Source of the DNA: Azospirillum picis
GTDB taxonomy: Bacteria > Pseudomonadota > Alphaproteobacteria > Azospirillales > Azospirillaceae
Reading direction: 5' to 3'
Assembly: GCF_017876115.1 (NCBI RefSeq)
Contig: NZ_JAGINO010000018.1
Location: forward strand, 91,251-155,250
DNA length: 64,000 nucleotides
Part shown: positions 52,020-64,000 of the stretch, one piece after another
Layout of the letters: each line of letters starts with the position of its first letter
Numbering within the stretch: position 1 is the first letter of the stretch
Notes under the pieces: model-generated
Database searches by the model: none
Told to the model about the DNA's origin: nothing
What the model saw: only the letters and a program-made list of their open reading frames with translations
Made by a program: the position numbers and the translations under genes

Positions 52020-53054
52020 TTATGCGCCGCCGCTGCCCCGGGCCGGCCCGAGAAAGCGCGCCAGCAGGGCGTGGGCGGCGACGGCCGGAAGGACGGTTCC
52101 GGCGGTCACCTCCGCCTCGAGTCGCGCCAGATCGGCGCGCACGGCCGGATGGGCACGGAACCGGTCGATCAGCGTCTCGCGGATCTCGCTCCACAGCCAG
52201 GCGCGCGCCTGCTCGGCCCGGCGGGCGTCGCGCTGGCCGTTGCCGGTGGTCAGGGCCCGGTGCTCGCCGATCGTCTGCCAGATGGCGTCGATGCCGGCCT
52301 TGCGCACCGCGGAGCAGCTCAGCACCGGGACGAGCCAGTCGCCATGGCGCAGCAGGGCCAGGGCATGGCGGTAATCGGCGACGGTGTGGCGGGCGGTGGC
52401 GGTCAGGTCGCCGTCGGCCTTGTTGACGACGACGAGGTCGGCCAACTCGACGATGCCCTTCTTGATGCCCTGCAGTTCGTCGCCGCCGGCCGGCAGCAGC
52501 AGCAGCATGAAGAGGTCGACCATGTCGGCGACCGCGGTCTCCGACTGGCCGACTCCGACCGTCTCCACCAGGATCACATCGAAGCCGGCGGCCTCGCAGA
52601 CCAGCATCGCCTCGCGGGTGCGCCGCGCCACCCCGCCCAGCGTGGCGCCGGCGGGGGAGGGGCGGATGAAGGCGGCCGGGTCGCGCGACAGCTCGACCAT
52701 ACGGGTCTTGTCGCCGAGGATGGAGCCGCCGGTGCGCTGCGAGGAGGGATCGACCGCCAGCACCGCGACCTTGTGTCCCAGCCCGATGACGTGGAGCCCG
52801 AAGGCTTCGATGAAGGTCGACTTGCCCACCCCGGGAACGCCGGAGATGCCGAGGCGGACCGAGTCGCCGGTATGGGGCAGCAGGGCGGCCAGCAGCGCGT
52901 CGGCGACGGCGCGGTGGTCGGCGCGGGTCGATTCGATCAGCGTGATCGCCCGCGCCAGCGCCCGCCGGTCCCCGGACCGGACGGCATCGGCGAGTCGGGC
53001 GGCCTCGGGGGGAAGGCTGTCGGGAGTGGCGGTCTCGGTCATGGCCTCGGTCAT
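52020..53054 (-). CDS. meaB: MeaB/ArgK-type GTPase for methylmalonyl-CoA mutase
   Basis: 344 residues, G3E-type GTPase. Walker A is GVPGVGKST, the base/effector segments are AVDPSSQRTGGSILGDKTRM and ETVGVGQSE, and VNKADGD is the G4 motif. It protects and reloads cobalamin on methylmalonyl-CoA mutase. The mutase genes are not nearby. The start may be 53054 or 53042 (both ATG). It is notable that the B12-dependent reductase gene nrdJ lies 1.3 kb away. Confidence 0.92.
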   Translation of the reverse strand: MTEAMTETATPDSLPPEAARLADAVRSGDRRALARAITLIESTRADHRAVADALLAALLPHTGDSVRLGISGVPGVGKSTFIEAFGLHVIGLGHKVAVLAVDPSSQRTGGSILGDKTRMVELSRDPAAFIRPSPAGATLGGVARRTREAMLVCEAAGFDVILVETVGVGQSETAVADMVDLFMLLLLPAGGDELQGIKKGIVELADLVVVNKADGDLTATARHTVADYRHALALLRHGDWLVPVLSCSAVRKAGIDAIWQTIGEHRALTTGNGQRDARRAEQARAWLWSEIRETLIDRFRAHPAVRADLARLEAEVTAGTVLPAVAAHALLARFLGPARGSGGA

Positions 53055-53149
53055 CGCGGCGCGTGCGTGCAGGGTCGGCGGGACAGCCACCCTACCCGCG
53101 GACGCGCGGCCGATAAAGCGCCGGGCGGGCGCTGCGGCCGCCGCTGCCG

Positions 53150-53611
53150 CTAGCGCTGCGGTTCCGGGCTGCGGGTCTCCGGGCTGCGGGTCAGCGAGGT
53201 GATGCTGTCGTCATAGCGGAATTCCGGCATCTCGCGGACGCTGGCGGCCGTCACCTCGCGCAGGGTGATCGAGTCGCCGCCGGGGCGGATGTCGGCCAGC
53301 TTCAGGTCGGCGGCGATGTCCTTGCCGCCGAAACCGAACAGCCCGCCGGAGTGGATGACGATATATTGTGCCTGTCCCTTCTCGTCGAGGATGACGTCGG
53401 TGACGGTGCCGATTCGCTTGCCGTCGGCGCCGACGACACCGCGGTTCATCAACTGGTCGACGCTGGGACCGGTGCGGCGCTCCGTCGCCGCGCCGACGGT
53501 GGCGGTCCCGAGCGTCTGGGCGGCCGCATCGGCGGCGGTGCCCAGTCCGCCCCCCGCCCCGGCCCCCGCCAGCAGGGTCAGCGCGGGCAGCATGAACCAC
53601 ATCTTGTGCAT
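53150..53611 (-). CDS. Secreted PRC-barrel domain protein
   Basis: 153 residues. A signal peptide (MHKMWFMLPALTLLAGAGAGG) is followed by a PRC-barrel (about 50-120, LMNRGVVGADGKRIGTVTDVILDEKGQAQYIVI). A short charged tail ends in SPETRSPEPQR. PRC-barrels in secreted proteins are common in alphaproteobacteria with unknown function. GAGGAGG lies upstream of the ATG at 53611. Confidence 0.82.
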   Translation of the reverse strand: MHKMWFMLPALTLLAGAGAGGGLGTAADAAAQTLGTATVGAATERRTGPSVDQLMNRGVVGADGKRIGTVTDVILDEKGQAQYIVIHSGGLFGFGGKDIAADLKLADIRPGGDSITLREVTAASVREMPEFRYDDSITSLTRSPETRSPEPQR

Positions 53612-54091
53612 GAGGCAGTCCTCCTCCTCGGCTCCGCCGACTCCAACCGGGGGCATCGGAAAAGATTGCGGCGGGCCGGTGGCAGGCCGGCGGTGGGGGA
53701 CCCACGGGGGCGCCCGCCGGAGCGTCCGGACGCTCCGCCGGTCCCCTCGCGGAAACCGACTCGACGCGCGAAAACACGGCGGCGCCGAGTCGGTCCAGGA
53801 TTGGCAACGAGTCGGCCCCGAGTCGCCGTCCATGCGAATCGGTGGTGTGTCCGGCCGGTCATAGGTAACAAGATATTGATTTTCGCCGTGAGGAAGCGCT
53901 GGCGAAACGGCGTGATTTGCGTTCTAATCATCGGGCGCCGCGGCCTGCCTTTTCCGGCCGCGCCTCGCCTCCTCCCCCGGTGTCCGGGGATGGTCCCGGG
54001 ACCGCGTCCCGGATGCGCCGGGGACAGCCGCCAAAAAAAACGCTTGATGGCGGGAACAGGATCCCCGGTCGCGGGTTGAACAGCAAGATCC

Positions 54092-54133
54092 CAAGGTTTT
54101 GTGGAGTTCTCCGATGTCAACCACAATATATGG
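54092..54133. promoter_or_regulatory. Pair of NrdR-like boxes upstream of nrdJ
   Basis: Core CAATATATGG at 54124-54133 matches 9 of 10 positions of the NrdR consensus (CwAtATaTwG), and CAAGGTTTTG at 54092-54101 matches 7 of 10. Their starts are 32 bp apart, the three-turn spacing of known paired NrdR boxes. They lie upstream of a ribonucleotide reductase, the standard NrdR target. The exact promoter is not certain. Confidence 0.6.
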
Positions 54134-54330
54134 AAGACGGGGCTTGCCTGCCCCGGTCACGCTGGCTAGGATGCCCGCCTCGTGACCCGGCCGGCGAAAC
54201 GGCGGCCCCGGTCCCGGCAAGGATAGCGGCGACGGCGCGCAGTCGGGCTTCGGCCCCTGCCGTACGGCGCCTTGTCCTTTGGCGGAACCAAGGGCGGTTC
54301 ACCGGACAGGGTCGCACACCATTTCCATTC

Positions 54331-54350
54331 GAGCCCGCCGCGGCGGGCTC
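54331..54350 (+). repeat. Perfect 20-bp palindrome before the nrdJ start
   Basis: GAGCCCGCCGCGGCGGGCTC is its own reverse complement and ends 21 bp before the ATG, just upstream of the ribosome binding site AGGGGA. In RNA it can form a stable hairpin that may affect translation. Confidence 0.65.
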
Positions 54351-54371
54351 CAAGCAGGGGACAGTCTCATC

Positions 54372-58136
<3,765 letters not shown>

Positions 58137-58147
58137 AGTCACGGGCA

Positions 58148-58167
58148 GCGGTGCCGGACGGCACCGC
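58148..58167 (+). repeat. Short hairpin after nrdJ
   Basis: GCGGTGCC and GGCACCGC form a perfect 8-bp stem with loop ggac, 12 bp after the nrdJ stop and just before the main terminator. It may protect the 3' end of the message. Confidence 0.5.
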
Positions 58168-58183
58168 ATGGTGATCCGGAATG

Positions 58184-58222
58184 AAGGGGAGAGAGCGGGA
58201 GGCCGCTCTCTCCCCTTTTTTT
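58184..58222 (+). terminator. Intrinsic terminator of nrdJ
   Basis: A perfect 15-bp stem (AAGGGGAGAGAGCGG with CCGCTCTCTCCCCTT, loop gagg) followed by seven T. This is the clearest Rho-independent terminator of the window. Confidence 0.93.
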
Positions 58223-58388
58223 CATGACGTTTTTCTTGAAGTTCATGGCGTGACTCCTTCTTGGGCCGCTGCAACGTCCTCTGCGGCATGCGAGGAGCCT
58301 TGACCGCCTCGCGTGTATTCATGTTAGCTCTTTCCCCAGGTCGTGCCGAACCGGCGCGCCGCCTGCTCATGTCGGGAGAAGAGCGTTC

Positions 58389-60638
58389 ATGGATTCGGCC
58401 GGGGCTGCGCTGGACGACCATCTGCCGTCCGACCGCCTGCTGCGGGCGACCGCCGCGCAATGGAACGCCGCGCTGGTCTGGGCGTCCGCCAGCGGCGCCA
58501 TCGTCGGCGCCAACCCCGGCTTCGCCCGGCTGGCCGGCCAGCCGCTCGACGCGCTGGTCGGCCGCCCGCTGCCGGCCCTTCTCGATTTCGGCGGGCGCGT
58601 CTGGAGCGCGGTGTGGCAGGCGGCCTGCGACGGCCGCCAGTTGCCCGGCACCGGCTCGCTGTGCGTGCCGCGGGCCGATCCGGTGCCGGTCGGCCTTCAC
58701 TGGCAGAGCCTGACAGACGGCGGCGAGCGGCTGCTGATGTGCGAGATGCGCGGCTTCGACGAGCGCGAGCACGCCGGGGCGGTGGCCCGCCTGCAGCAGG
58801 ACGTGCTGGAACTGGTGGCGACCGGCCGCTCGCTGAAGCTGGTGCTGGACTTCCTCTGCCGCCAGGTGGAGGCCAGCGCGCCAGACGTCATCTGCTCGGT
58901 GATGCTGCTGGACGGCAGCCGGCACCTGCGCGTCGCCGCCGCCCCGTCGCTGTCGGCTGGCTACTGCGCCGAGATCGACGGCATGGAGGTCGGGCCGGAC
59001 AACGGGTGCTGCGGCGCCGCCGTGTGGCGCGGGGAGCCGGTCGTCTGCACCGACATCGCCAGCGATCCGCGCTGGACCGCCGACGGGCGGTGCCACCGGG
59101 CGCTCGCCAACGGGATCGCCGCCTGCTGGTCCAACCCGATCAAGGGCCGCAACGCCCAGGTGCTGGGCACCTTCGCCCTGTTCTACCGCGAGCCGCGCGG
59201 GTCCGCCGCCTTCCACCGGCGGCTGGTCGACGCCTGCGTCCATCTGTGCGCGCTGGCGATCGAGCATGACCGGGCGCGGGCCGAGATCAACCGCCTCGCC
59301 TTTTTCGACACGCTGACCGGGCTGCCCAACCGCCAGCTCCTGGCCGACCGCGCCACCGCGGCGCTGGCGCTGGCCGGGCGCACGCGCCAGCCGGTGGCGC
59401 TGATGTTCCTCGACATCGACCGCTTCAAGACGGTCAACGACTCGCTCGGCCATGCGGTCGGCGACCGCCTGCTGACCGAGGTCGCGGAGCGGCTGGGGCG
59501 GCTGGTCCTGGACGGCGACACGCTGGCCAGGCTCGGCGGCGACGAGTTCGTGCTGCTGCTGCCGGGCTGCGAGGCCGCCCAGGCGGCGCTGCTGGCCGAG
59601 CGCATCCTGGCCGCCCTGTCGGCACCGCTGACCGTCGCCGACCTGGTGCTGACCCCGACCGCCAGCATCGGCATCGCCGTGCATCCGGACGATGGGCTGG
59701 ACTTCGACACGCTGATGCGCCAGGCCGACGCCGCCATGTACCGGGCCAAGGAGGCCGGCCGCAACCGCTGCCACTTCTTCCGCCAGGACATCAACGACCA
59801 GGCGGTCCGCCGGCTGGAGATGGAAGCGGCGCTGCGCGAGGCGCTGGTGCTGCAGGAAAGCGGCGGCGGCGCCCCGTTCGAGCTGCACTACCAGCCGCAG
59901 GTCAGCCTCGACCCGCGCCGCCTGTACCGGGTGGAGGCGCTGGTCCGCTGGACCCACCCGCGCTGGGGGGCGGTGTCGCCGGCGGAGTTCGTGCCGCTGG
60001 CCGAGGAATGCGGCCTGATCGACCGGCTGGATTCCTGGGTGCTGGAGACGGCGGTGGCGCAGCTCGCCCGCTGGCGCGAGGCGGGGGTGCCGGTGCCGGG
60101 GGTGGCGGTCAACGTCTCGGCCGCCCGCTTCGCCCGCGGCGACCTGCCCGACCATGTCCGCGCCGTCCTGGCGACCAACGGCATCCCCGCCAACGACCTG
60201 ACGCTGGAGATCACCGAGCGTCTGATGATGAGCGAGGAGATCGACGTCCATGACGGCCTGGACGCCCTGCACGCCCTGGGCGTGACGCTGTCGATCGACG
60301 ATTTCGGCACCGGCTATTCCAGCCTGGGCTACCTGAAGCGCTTCCCGGTGACCGAACTGAAGATCGACCGCAGCTTCGTCAAGGAGCTCGACATCGACGC
60401 CGCCAACCGGCCGCTGGTGCGGGCGATCATCCAGATCGGCGAGGCGCTGGGCCTGACCGTGGTGGCCGAGGGGGTGGAGCGCGAGACGCAGCACCGCATG
60501 CTGGAGGCGGAGGGTTGCGCCGTCGGCCAGGGGTACCGCTTCGCCCGGCCGATGGCGGCGGGTGCGCTGGCCGACTGGCTGCAGGGCGAGGGCAGGCACT
60601 GGACCGGGCACCAGCCGGGCGCCTGCATCAGCATCTGA
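58389..60638 (+). CDS. c-di-GMP protein with PAS-GAF-GGDEF-EAL domains
   Basis: 749 residues. An N-terminal PAS-like domain (about 17-115, ASGAIVGANPGFARLAGQPLDALVGR), a GAF domain (about 140-285, ending TFALFYREPRG), a GGDEF domain with LGGDEF (383-387) and DIDRFKTVNDSLGH, and an EAL domain with EAL (516-518), DDFGTGYSSL, LKIDRSFV and VVAEGVE. Both enzymatic motifs look intact, so net synthesis or hydrolysis cannot be predicted. No transmembrane helix is seen. The layout resembles DosP-like cytoplasmic sensors; the sensed signal is unknown. Confidence 0.95.
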   Translation: MDSAGAALDDHLPSDRLLRATAAQWNAALVWASASGAIVGANPGFARLAGQPLDALVGRPLPALLDFGGRVWSAVWQAACDGRQLPGTGSLCVPRADPVPVGLHWQSLTDGGERLLMCEMRGFDEREHAGAVARLQQDVLELVATGRSLKLVLDFLCRQVEASAPDVICSVMLLDGSRHLRVAAAPSLSAGYCAEIDGMEVGPDNGCCGAAVWRGEPVVCTDIASDPRWTADGRCHRALANGIAACWSNPIKGRNAQVLGTFALFYREPRGSAAFHRRLVDACVHLCALAIEHDRARAEINRLAFFDTLTGLPNRQLLADRATAALALAGRTRQPVALMFLDIDRFKTVNDSLGHAVGDRLLTEVAERLGRLVLDGDTLARLGGDEFVLLLPGCEAAQAALLAERILAALSAPLTVADLVLTPTASIGIAVHPDDGLDFDTLMRQADAAMYRAKEAGRNRCHFFRQDINDQAVRRLEMEAALREALVLQESGGGAPFELHYQPQVSLDPRRLYRVEALVRWTHPRWGAVSPAEFVPLAEECGLIDRLDSWVLETAVAQLARWREAGVPVPGVAVNVSAARFARGDLPDHVRAVLATNGIPANDLTLEITERLMMSEEIDVHDGLDALHALGVTLSIDDFGTGYSSLGYLKRFPVTELKIDRSFVKELDIDAANRPLVRAIIQIGEALGLTVVAEGVERETQHRMLEAEGCAVGQGYRFARPMAAGALADWLQGEGRHWTGHQPGACISI

Positions 60639-60989
60639 AACATTTGCCGAGGAAACCGTCACGTTTTCCTTTGAACGGCGGGGTACTTCGGCTGAACTCC
60701 GCCGATGGAACCGGCGATTATGCGGTTCCGCCAGAGTAATGGCGAACAGTGCAATCCGATATAGTCGCAACGCACCTTTGCCGGGGAAACGCGGATCATC
60801 CCGTTCTAGGCCACGCGACCGTCTTGTATCCCAACGTTTGGGGCGATAGAAGGTCCACTCAGCGGCATGTGCGGTCAAGCAAACTGACCACGGTGTTTCG
60901 CTGAGCGGGGGTCCGCCCGGTGGAACGTCCATGGAGCACAAGGGGAGCACCCGCATGCCGGACGACCATGGGGCGAGAGGAAATCCGCA
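60639..60989. other. Intergenic leader region before ppdK
   Basis: 351 bp. It contains a hairpin GGAACCG-N9-CGGTTCC at 60707-60729. An AT-richer stretch with TATAG (about 60760) may hold the ppdK promoter. I see no gene or known RNA. A good ribosome binding site (GAGAGGAAA) ends it. Confidence 0.5.
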
Positions 60990-63683
60990 ATGGCGAGCCA
61001 CGGTGAATCCAAGTGGGTCTACAGCTTCGGGGCCGGTGCCACCGAAGGACGGGCCGATATGAAGAACCTGCTGGGCGGCAAGGGCGCCAACCTGGCCGAG
61101 ATGGCCAATCTTGGCCTGCCCGTTCCGCCGGGCTTCACGATCACCACCGAGCTGTGCACCTATTTCTACGCCAACGGCCGTTCCTATCCGCCGGAACTGA
61201 CGGCGCAGGTGAACGCCGCCATCACGCGGCTGGAGCAGGCGATGGACGCCAGGTTCGGCGACCCGGCCAACCCGCTGCTGGTGTCGGTGCGCTCCGGCGC
61301 CCGCGCCTCGATGCCGGGCATGATGGACACCGTCCTCAACCTGGGCCTGAACGACGTGACCGCCGCCGGCCTCGCCAAGCGGTCGGGCGACGCCCGCTTC
61401 GCCTACGACAGCTACCGCCGCTTCATCCAGATGTATTCCAACGTCGTGCTCGACGTTGAGCATCACCATTTCGAGGACATCCTCGACGGCCACAAGCGCG
61501 ACAAGTCCTACAACCTCGACACCGACCTGTCGGCCGAGGACTGGCAGGCCGTGATCGAGGACTACAAGGCGGCGGTCGAGCGCGAGCTGGGCAAGCCCTT
61601 CCCGCAGGATGTCCAGGAGCAGCTTTGGGGCGCCATCGGCGCCGTCTTCGGCTCGTGGATGAACGCCCGCGCCATCACCTACCGCAAGCTGCACGACATC
61701 CCGGCCGACTGGGGCACCGCGGTCAACGTGCAGTGCATGGTCTTCGGCAACATGGGCAACGACTGCGCCACCGGCGTGGCCTTCACCCGCAACCCGTCGA
61801 CCGGCGAGAACGCCTTCTACGGCGAGTATCTGGTCAACGCCCAGGGCGAGGACGTGGTCGCCGGCATCCGCACGCCGCAGCACCTGACCGTCGCCGGCAA
61901 GCTCGCCAACAAGTCCGACCTCCCCGCCATGGAGGAGGTGATGCCGGAAGTGTTCAACCAGTTGAACGAGGTCCGCCTCAAGCTGGAGAACCATTACCGG
62001 GACATGCAGGACATCGAGTTCACGGTGCAGCAGAACAAGCTGTTCATGCTGCAGACCCGCAACGGCAAGCGCACCGCCCCGGCGGCGCTGAAGATCGCGG
62101 TCGATCTGGCCAACGAGGGCGTCATCGACCGTGACGAGGCGGTGCGCCGCATCGACCCGGCCTCGCTCGACCAGCTCCTCCACCCGACGCTCGACCCCAA
62201 GGCCGATCGCAAGGTGATCGCCAAGGGCCTGCCGGCCTCGCCGGGTGCGGCGTCGGGCAAGGTGGTCTTCACCGCCGACGAGGCCGAGCAGATGGCCGGC
62301 AAAGGCGAGGCGGTGATCCTCTGCCGCATCGAGACCTCGCCCGAGGACATCCACGGCATGCACGCCGCCCGCGGCATCCTGACCAGCCGCGGCGGCATGA
62401 CCAGCCACGCCGCCGTGGTGGCGCGCGGCATGGGCCGCGCCTGCGTCTCGGGCGCCGGCGACCTGCGCATCGACTACAAGACCAGGCAGATGTCGGTCCG
62501 CGGCGTCGCCGTCAAGGAAGGCGACATCGTCACCATCGACGGCTCGACCGGCGAGGTGATGCTGGGCGAGGTGCCGACCATCCAGCCGGAACTGTCGGGC
62601 GACTTCGCCACCCTGATGGGCTGGGCCGACGGCATCCGCCGGATGAAGATCCGCGCCAACGCCGAGACCCCGCTGGACGCCCGCACCGCGCGGAAGTTCG
62701 GCGCCGAGGGCATCGGCCTGTCGCGCACCGAGCACATGTTCTTCGACCCGGAGCGCATCCTGGCCGTCCGCGAGATGATCCTGGCGGAGGACGAGGCCGG
62801 CCGCCGCAAGGCGCTCGCCAAGCTGGAGCCCTTCCAGAAGAAGGACTTCGTCGAGCTGTTCACGATCATGGCCGGCCTGCCGGTGACGATCCGCCTGCTC
62901 GACCCGCCGCTGCACGAGTTCCTGCCCAACACCGAAGAGGACATGGCGGAGGTCGCCCAGGCCACCGGCACCGATCCGCTGCGGGTGCGCCACCGCACGA
63001 TCCAGCTTCATGAAGCGAACCCGATGCTGGGCCATCGCGGCTGCCGTCTCGGCATCTCGTACCCCGAGATCTACGAGATGCAGGCCCGCGCCATCTTCGC
63101 CGCCGCCGCCGAGGTCGCCAAGACCACCGGCGAGGCCGTCATTCCGGAAGTGATGATCCCGCTGATCATCACGAAGAAGGAGTTCGACATCCTCAAGGCG
63201 GTGATCGACCGCGCCGCCGAGCAGGTGAAGGCCGAGACCGGCGTGACGGTGGAATACCTGACCGGCACGATGATCGAGATCCCGCGCGCCGCCCTGAAGG
63301 CCGGCGAGATCGCCGAGTCGGCCGAGTTCTTCAGCTACGGCACCAACGACCTGACCCAGACCACGCTGGGCCTGTCGCGCGACGATGCCGGCAGCTTCCT
63401 GCCGGAGTACCAGCGCCAGGGCATCCTGGAGCAGGACCCGTTCCAGTCGCTGGACGTCACCGGCGTCGGCGAACTGGTGGAGATCGCCACCGAGCGCGGC
63501 CGCAAGGTCCGTCCGGACATCAAGCTTGGCATCTGCGGCGAGCATGGCGGCGACCCGGCCTCGATCACCTTCTGCGAGAAGGTCGGGCTGACCTACGTCT
63601 CCTGCTCGCCCTACCGCGTGCCGATCGCCCGCCTCGCCGCCGCCCAGGCCGCGCTGAACAGCGACACGGTCAAGCGCGACTGA
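60990..63683 (+). CDS. ppdK: Pyruvate, phosphate dikinase
   Basis: 897 residues. The ATP-grasp part begins KWVYSFGAGATEG and DMKNLLGGKGANLAEMANLGLPVPPGFTI. The phospho-histidine domain has LTSRGGMTSHAAVVARGMGRACV, and the PEP/pyruvate barrel has the LSRTEHMFF, HRGCRLGISYPEIYEMQ and CGEHGGDPASI motifs. It interconverts pyruvate + ATP + phosphate with PEP + AMP + pyrophosphate, feeding gluconeogenesis from C2-C3 substrates; this fits the malate synthase in the same window. Single gene with its own terminator. Confidence 0.97.
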   Translation: MASHGESKWVYSFGAGATEGRADMKNLLGGKGANLAEMANLGLPVPPGFTITTELCTYFYANGRSYPPELTAQVNAAITRLEQAMDARFGDPANPLLVSVRSGARASMPGMMDTVLNLGLNDVTAAGLAKRSGDARFAYDSYRRFIQMYSNVVLDVEHHHFEDILDGHKRDKSYNLDTDLSAEDWQAVIEDYKAAVERELGKPFPQDVQEQLWGAIGAVFGSWMNARAITYRKLHDIPADWGTAVNVQCMVFGNMGNDCATGVAFTRNPSTGENAFYGEYLVNAQGEDVVAGIRTPQHLTVAGKLANKSDLPAMEEVMPEVFNQLNEVRLKLENHYRDMQDIEFTVQQNKLFMLQTRNGKRTAPAALKIAVDLANEGVIDRDEAVRRIDPASLDQLLHPTLDPKADRKVIAKGLPASPGAASGKVVFTADEAEQMAGKGEAVILCRIETSPEDIHGMHAARGILTSRGGMTSHAAVVARGMGRACVSGAGDLRIDYKTRQMSVRGVAVKEGDIVTIDGSTGEVMLGEVPTIQPELSGDFATLMGWADGIRRMKIRANAETPLDARTARKFGAEGIGLSRTEHMFFDPERILAVREMILAEDEAGRRKALAKLEPFQKKDFVELFTIMAGLPVTIRLLDPPLHEFLPNTEEDMAEVAQATGTDPLRVRHRTIQLHEANPMLGHRGCRLGISYPEIYEMQARAIFAAAAEVAKTTGEAVIPEVMIPLIITKKEFDILKAVIDRAAEQVKAETGVTVEYLTGTMIEIPRAALKAGEIAESAEFFSYGTNDLTQTTLGLSRDDAGSFLPEYQRQGILEQDPFQSLDVTGVGELVEIATERGRKVRPDIKLGICGEHGGDPASITFCEKVGLTYVSCSPYRVPIARLAAAQAALNSDTVKRD

Positions 63684-63709
63684 GCCGGTTCCGGTAGCTG
63701 AAACGACTT

Positions 63710-63748
63710 CGGCCCTCTTCCCGCAAGGGAAGGGGGCCGTTTCGTTTT
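63710..63748 (+). terminator. Intrinsic terminator of ppdK
   Basis: A 13-bp stem with one G-T pair (CGGCCCTCTTCCC with GGGAAGGGGGCCG, loop gcaa) followed by GTTTCGTTTT, 26 bp after the ppdK stop. Confidence 0.85.
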
Positions 63749-63768
63749 GGGGGCGGAGGTGGGTGGGT

Positions 63769-63873
63769 GGAACATCGTGGAACAGATTTCGGCGGAGTGT
63801 TCACTGTTCCATCGGGGGCGCCCAACAGGGGCGGTGGTGGGCGGATGGAACGTTTGGAACAGGTTGGAACGGT
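63769..63873. repeat. Cluster of TGGAAC repeats
   Basis: Five direct TGGAAC copies lie in 105 bp (two starting near 63770, three near 63846-63871) with spacings of about 9-11 bases, plus an inverted GTTCCA near 63805. A further inverted GTTCC sits at about 63918. The spacing keeps the motifs on one face of the helix. No gene is recognised here. Confidence 0.6.
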
Positions 63874-63934
63874 TTTCCGGGGTGGACCGCCCCCCGAAGC
63901 TGAGGCGACTGATAAAACGTTCCGGATTGGTCAG

Positions 63935-63980
63935 GCCACCAGGGCCGGGCGGCCGCCCGGCCCTGGTGGCGGGAATTTTT
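63935..63980 (+). terminator. 36-bp perfect palindrome followed by a T run
   Basis: 63935-63970 is its own reverse complement (begins GCCACCAGGGCCGGGC) and is followed by gggaattttt. On the plus strand it has the form of a strong intrinsic terminator, yet ppdK already has one, so it may end a separate short transcript or serve a gene beyond the window. Confidence 0.7.
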
Positions 63981-64000
63981 CTTCGAACTCGGCCGGTGGA

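Larger units (their letters stand above)
53612..54371. other. Long intergenic region before nrdJ
   Basis: 760 bp between the divergent PRC-barrel and nrdJ genes. It holds an AT-richer stretch near 53860-53930, a run of eight A at 54033-54040, NrdR-like boxes (54092-54133), about 240 bp of untranslated leader and a 20-bp palindrome (54331-54350). I looked for a cobalamin riboswitch in the leader and do not see its B12 box. No gene-like frame is convincing here. Confidence 0.6.

Noticed and set aside
54134..54371. Cobalamin riboswitch in the nrdJ leader
   Set aside because: Expected for a B12-related gene, but neither the B12 box nor the conserved core could be found; only GC-rich hairpins are present.
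63769..63873. Replication origin iterons
   Set aside because: TGGAAC repeats resemble iterons in spacing, but no rep gene, DnaA box or AT-rich melting region is visible in the window.

Overview
The window is a GC-rich chromosomal segment (64 kb, roughly 50 protein genes, no rRNA or tRNA seen) from an alphaproteobacterium. It fits Rhodospirillales and most resembles Azospirillum. The main reasons are the hemC-hemD-mic60-hemY cluster with a zinc-ribbon HemY, the argD-argF-hslO block, a B12-dependent ribonucleotide reductase, a phasin, pyruvate phosphate dikinase, a PspF-driven psp operon, and many c-di-GMP and FixJ-type signalling proteins. The genus assignment is inference. The gene content is mostly core chromosomal, and I see no phage, IS element, CRISPR array or integrase.

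Layout. 1-7.6 kb: the end of an EamA transporter; a FixJ-like regulator lacking the phospho-acceptor Asp next to a degenerate RsbT/RsbX-like protein; three small lipoprotein or remnant genes, including what looks like an internally deleted zinc alcohol dehydrogenase; a LysR regulator; a GNAT acetyltransferase; and a HerA-like ATPase. 7.9-13.3 kb: an EAL-CBS-GGDEF protein converging on a complete dppBCDF-type peptide importer that has no binding protein here. 13.4-17.0 kb: accA, a methyltransferase and malate synthase. 17.2-20.1 kb: the phage-shock locus, with pspF divergent from a sigma-54 promoter, a small membrane protein gene, and pspA, pspB and pspC. 20.2-27 kb: a secreted hydrolase, MAPEG protein, glycosyltransferase, Wzy-like polymerase and a divergent beta-helix protein, probably for surface polysaccharide. 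27.1-32.0 kb: hemC-hemD-mic60-hemY. 32.2-36.2 kb: tsaD, gpsA, a DUF2141 protein and a VOC-WYL operon. 36.3-42.4 kb: dnaE2, two tandem related membrane coiled-coil proteins, and a REC-DUF3369-GGDEF protein. 42.7-50.8 kb: kup, a lipoprotein, hslO, argF-argD, an ABC-2 permease, recX and rpmB. 51-64 kb: phasin, meaB, a PRC-barrel protein, nrdJ, a PAS-GAF-GGDEF-EAL protein and ppdK.

Several non-coding signals are sharp. There is a consensus -24/-12 promoter for psp, a pair of NrdR-like boxes 32 bp apart before nrdJ, a TGACA-N6-TGTCA operator before the VOC-WYL operon, a perfect 21-bp inverted repeat after gpsA, a 114-bp MITE-like inverted element before argF-hslO, and phased TGGAAC repeats followed by a 36-bp palindrome at the right end.

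No gene cassette is clearly a new defence or biosynthetic system. The best candidates for undescribed biology are the pseudo-receiver/pseudo-phosphatase pair (1.1-3.0 kb), the tandem paralogous membrane pair (39.6-40.7 kb), the 54-residue first gene of the psp operon, and the repeat/terminator region after ppdK.
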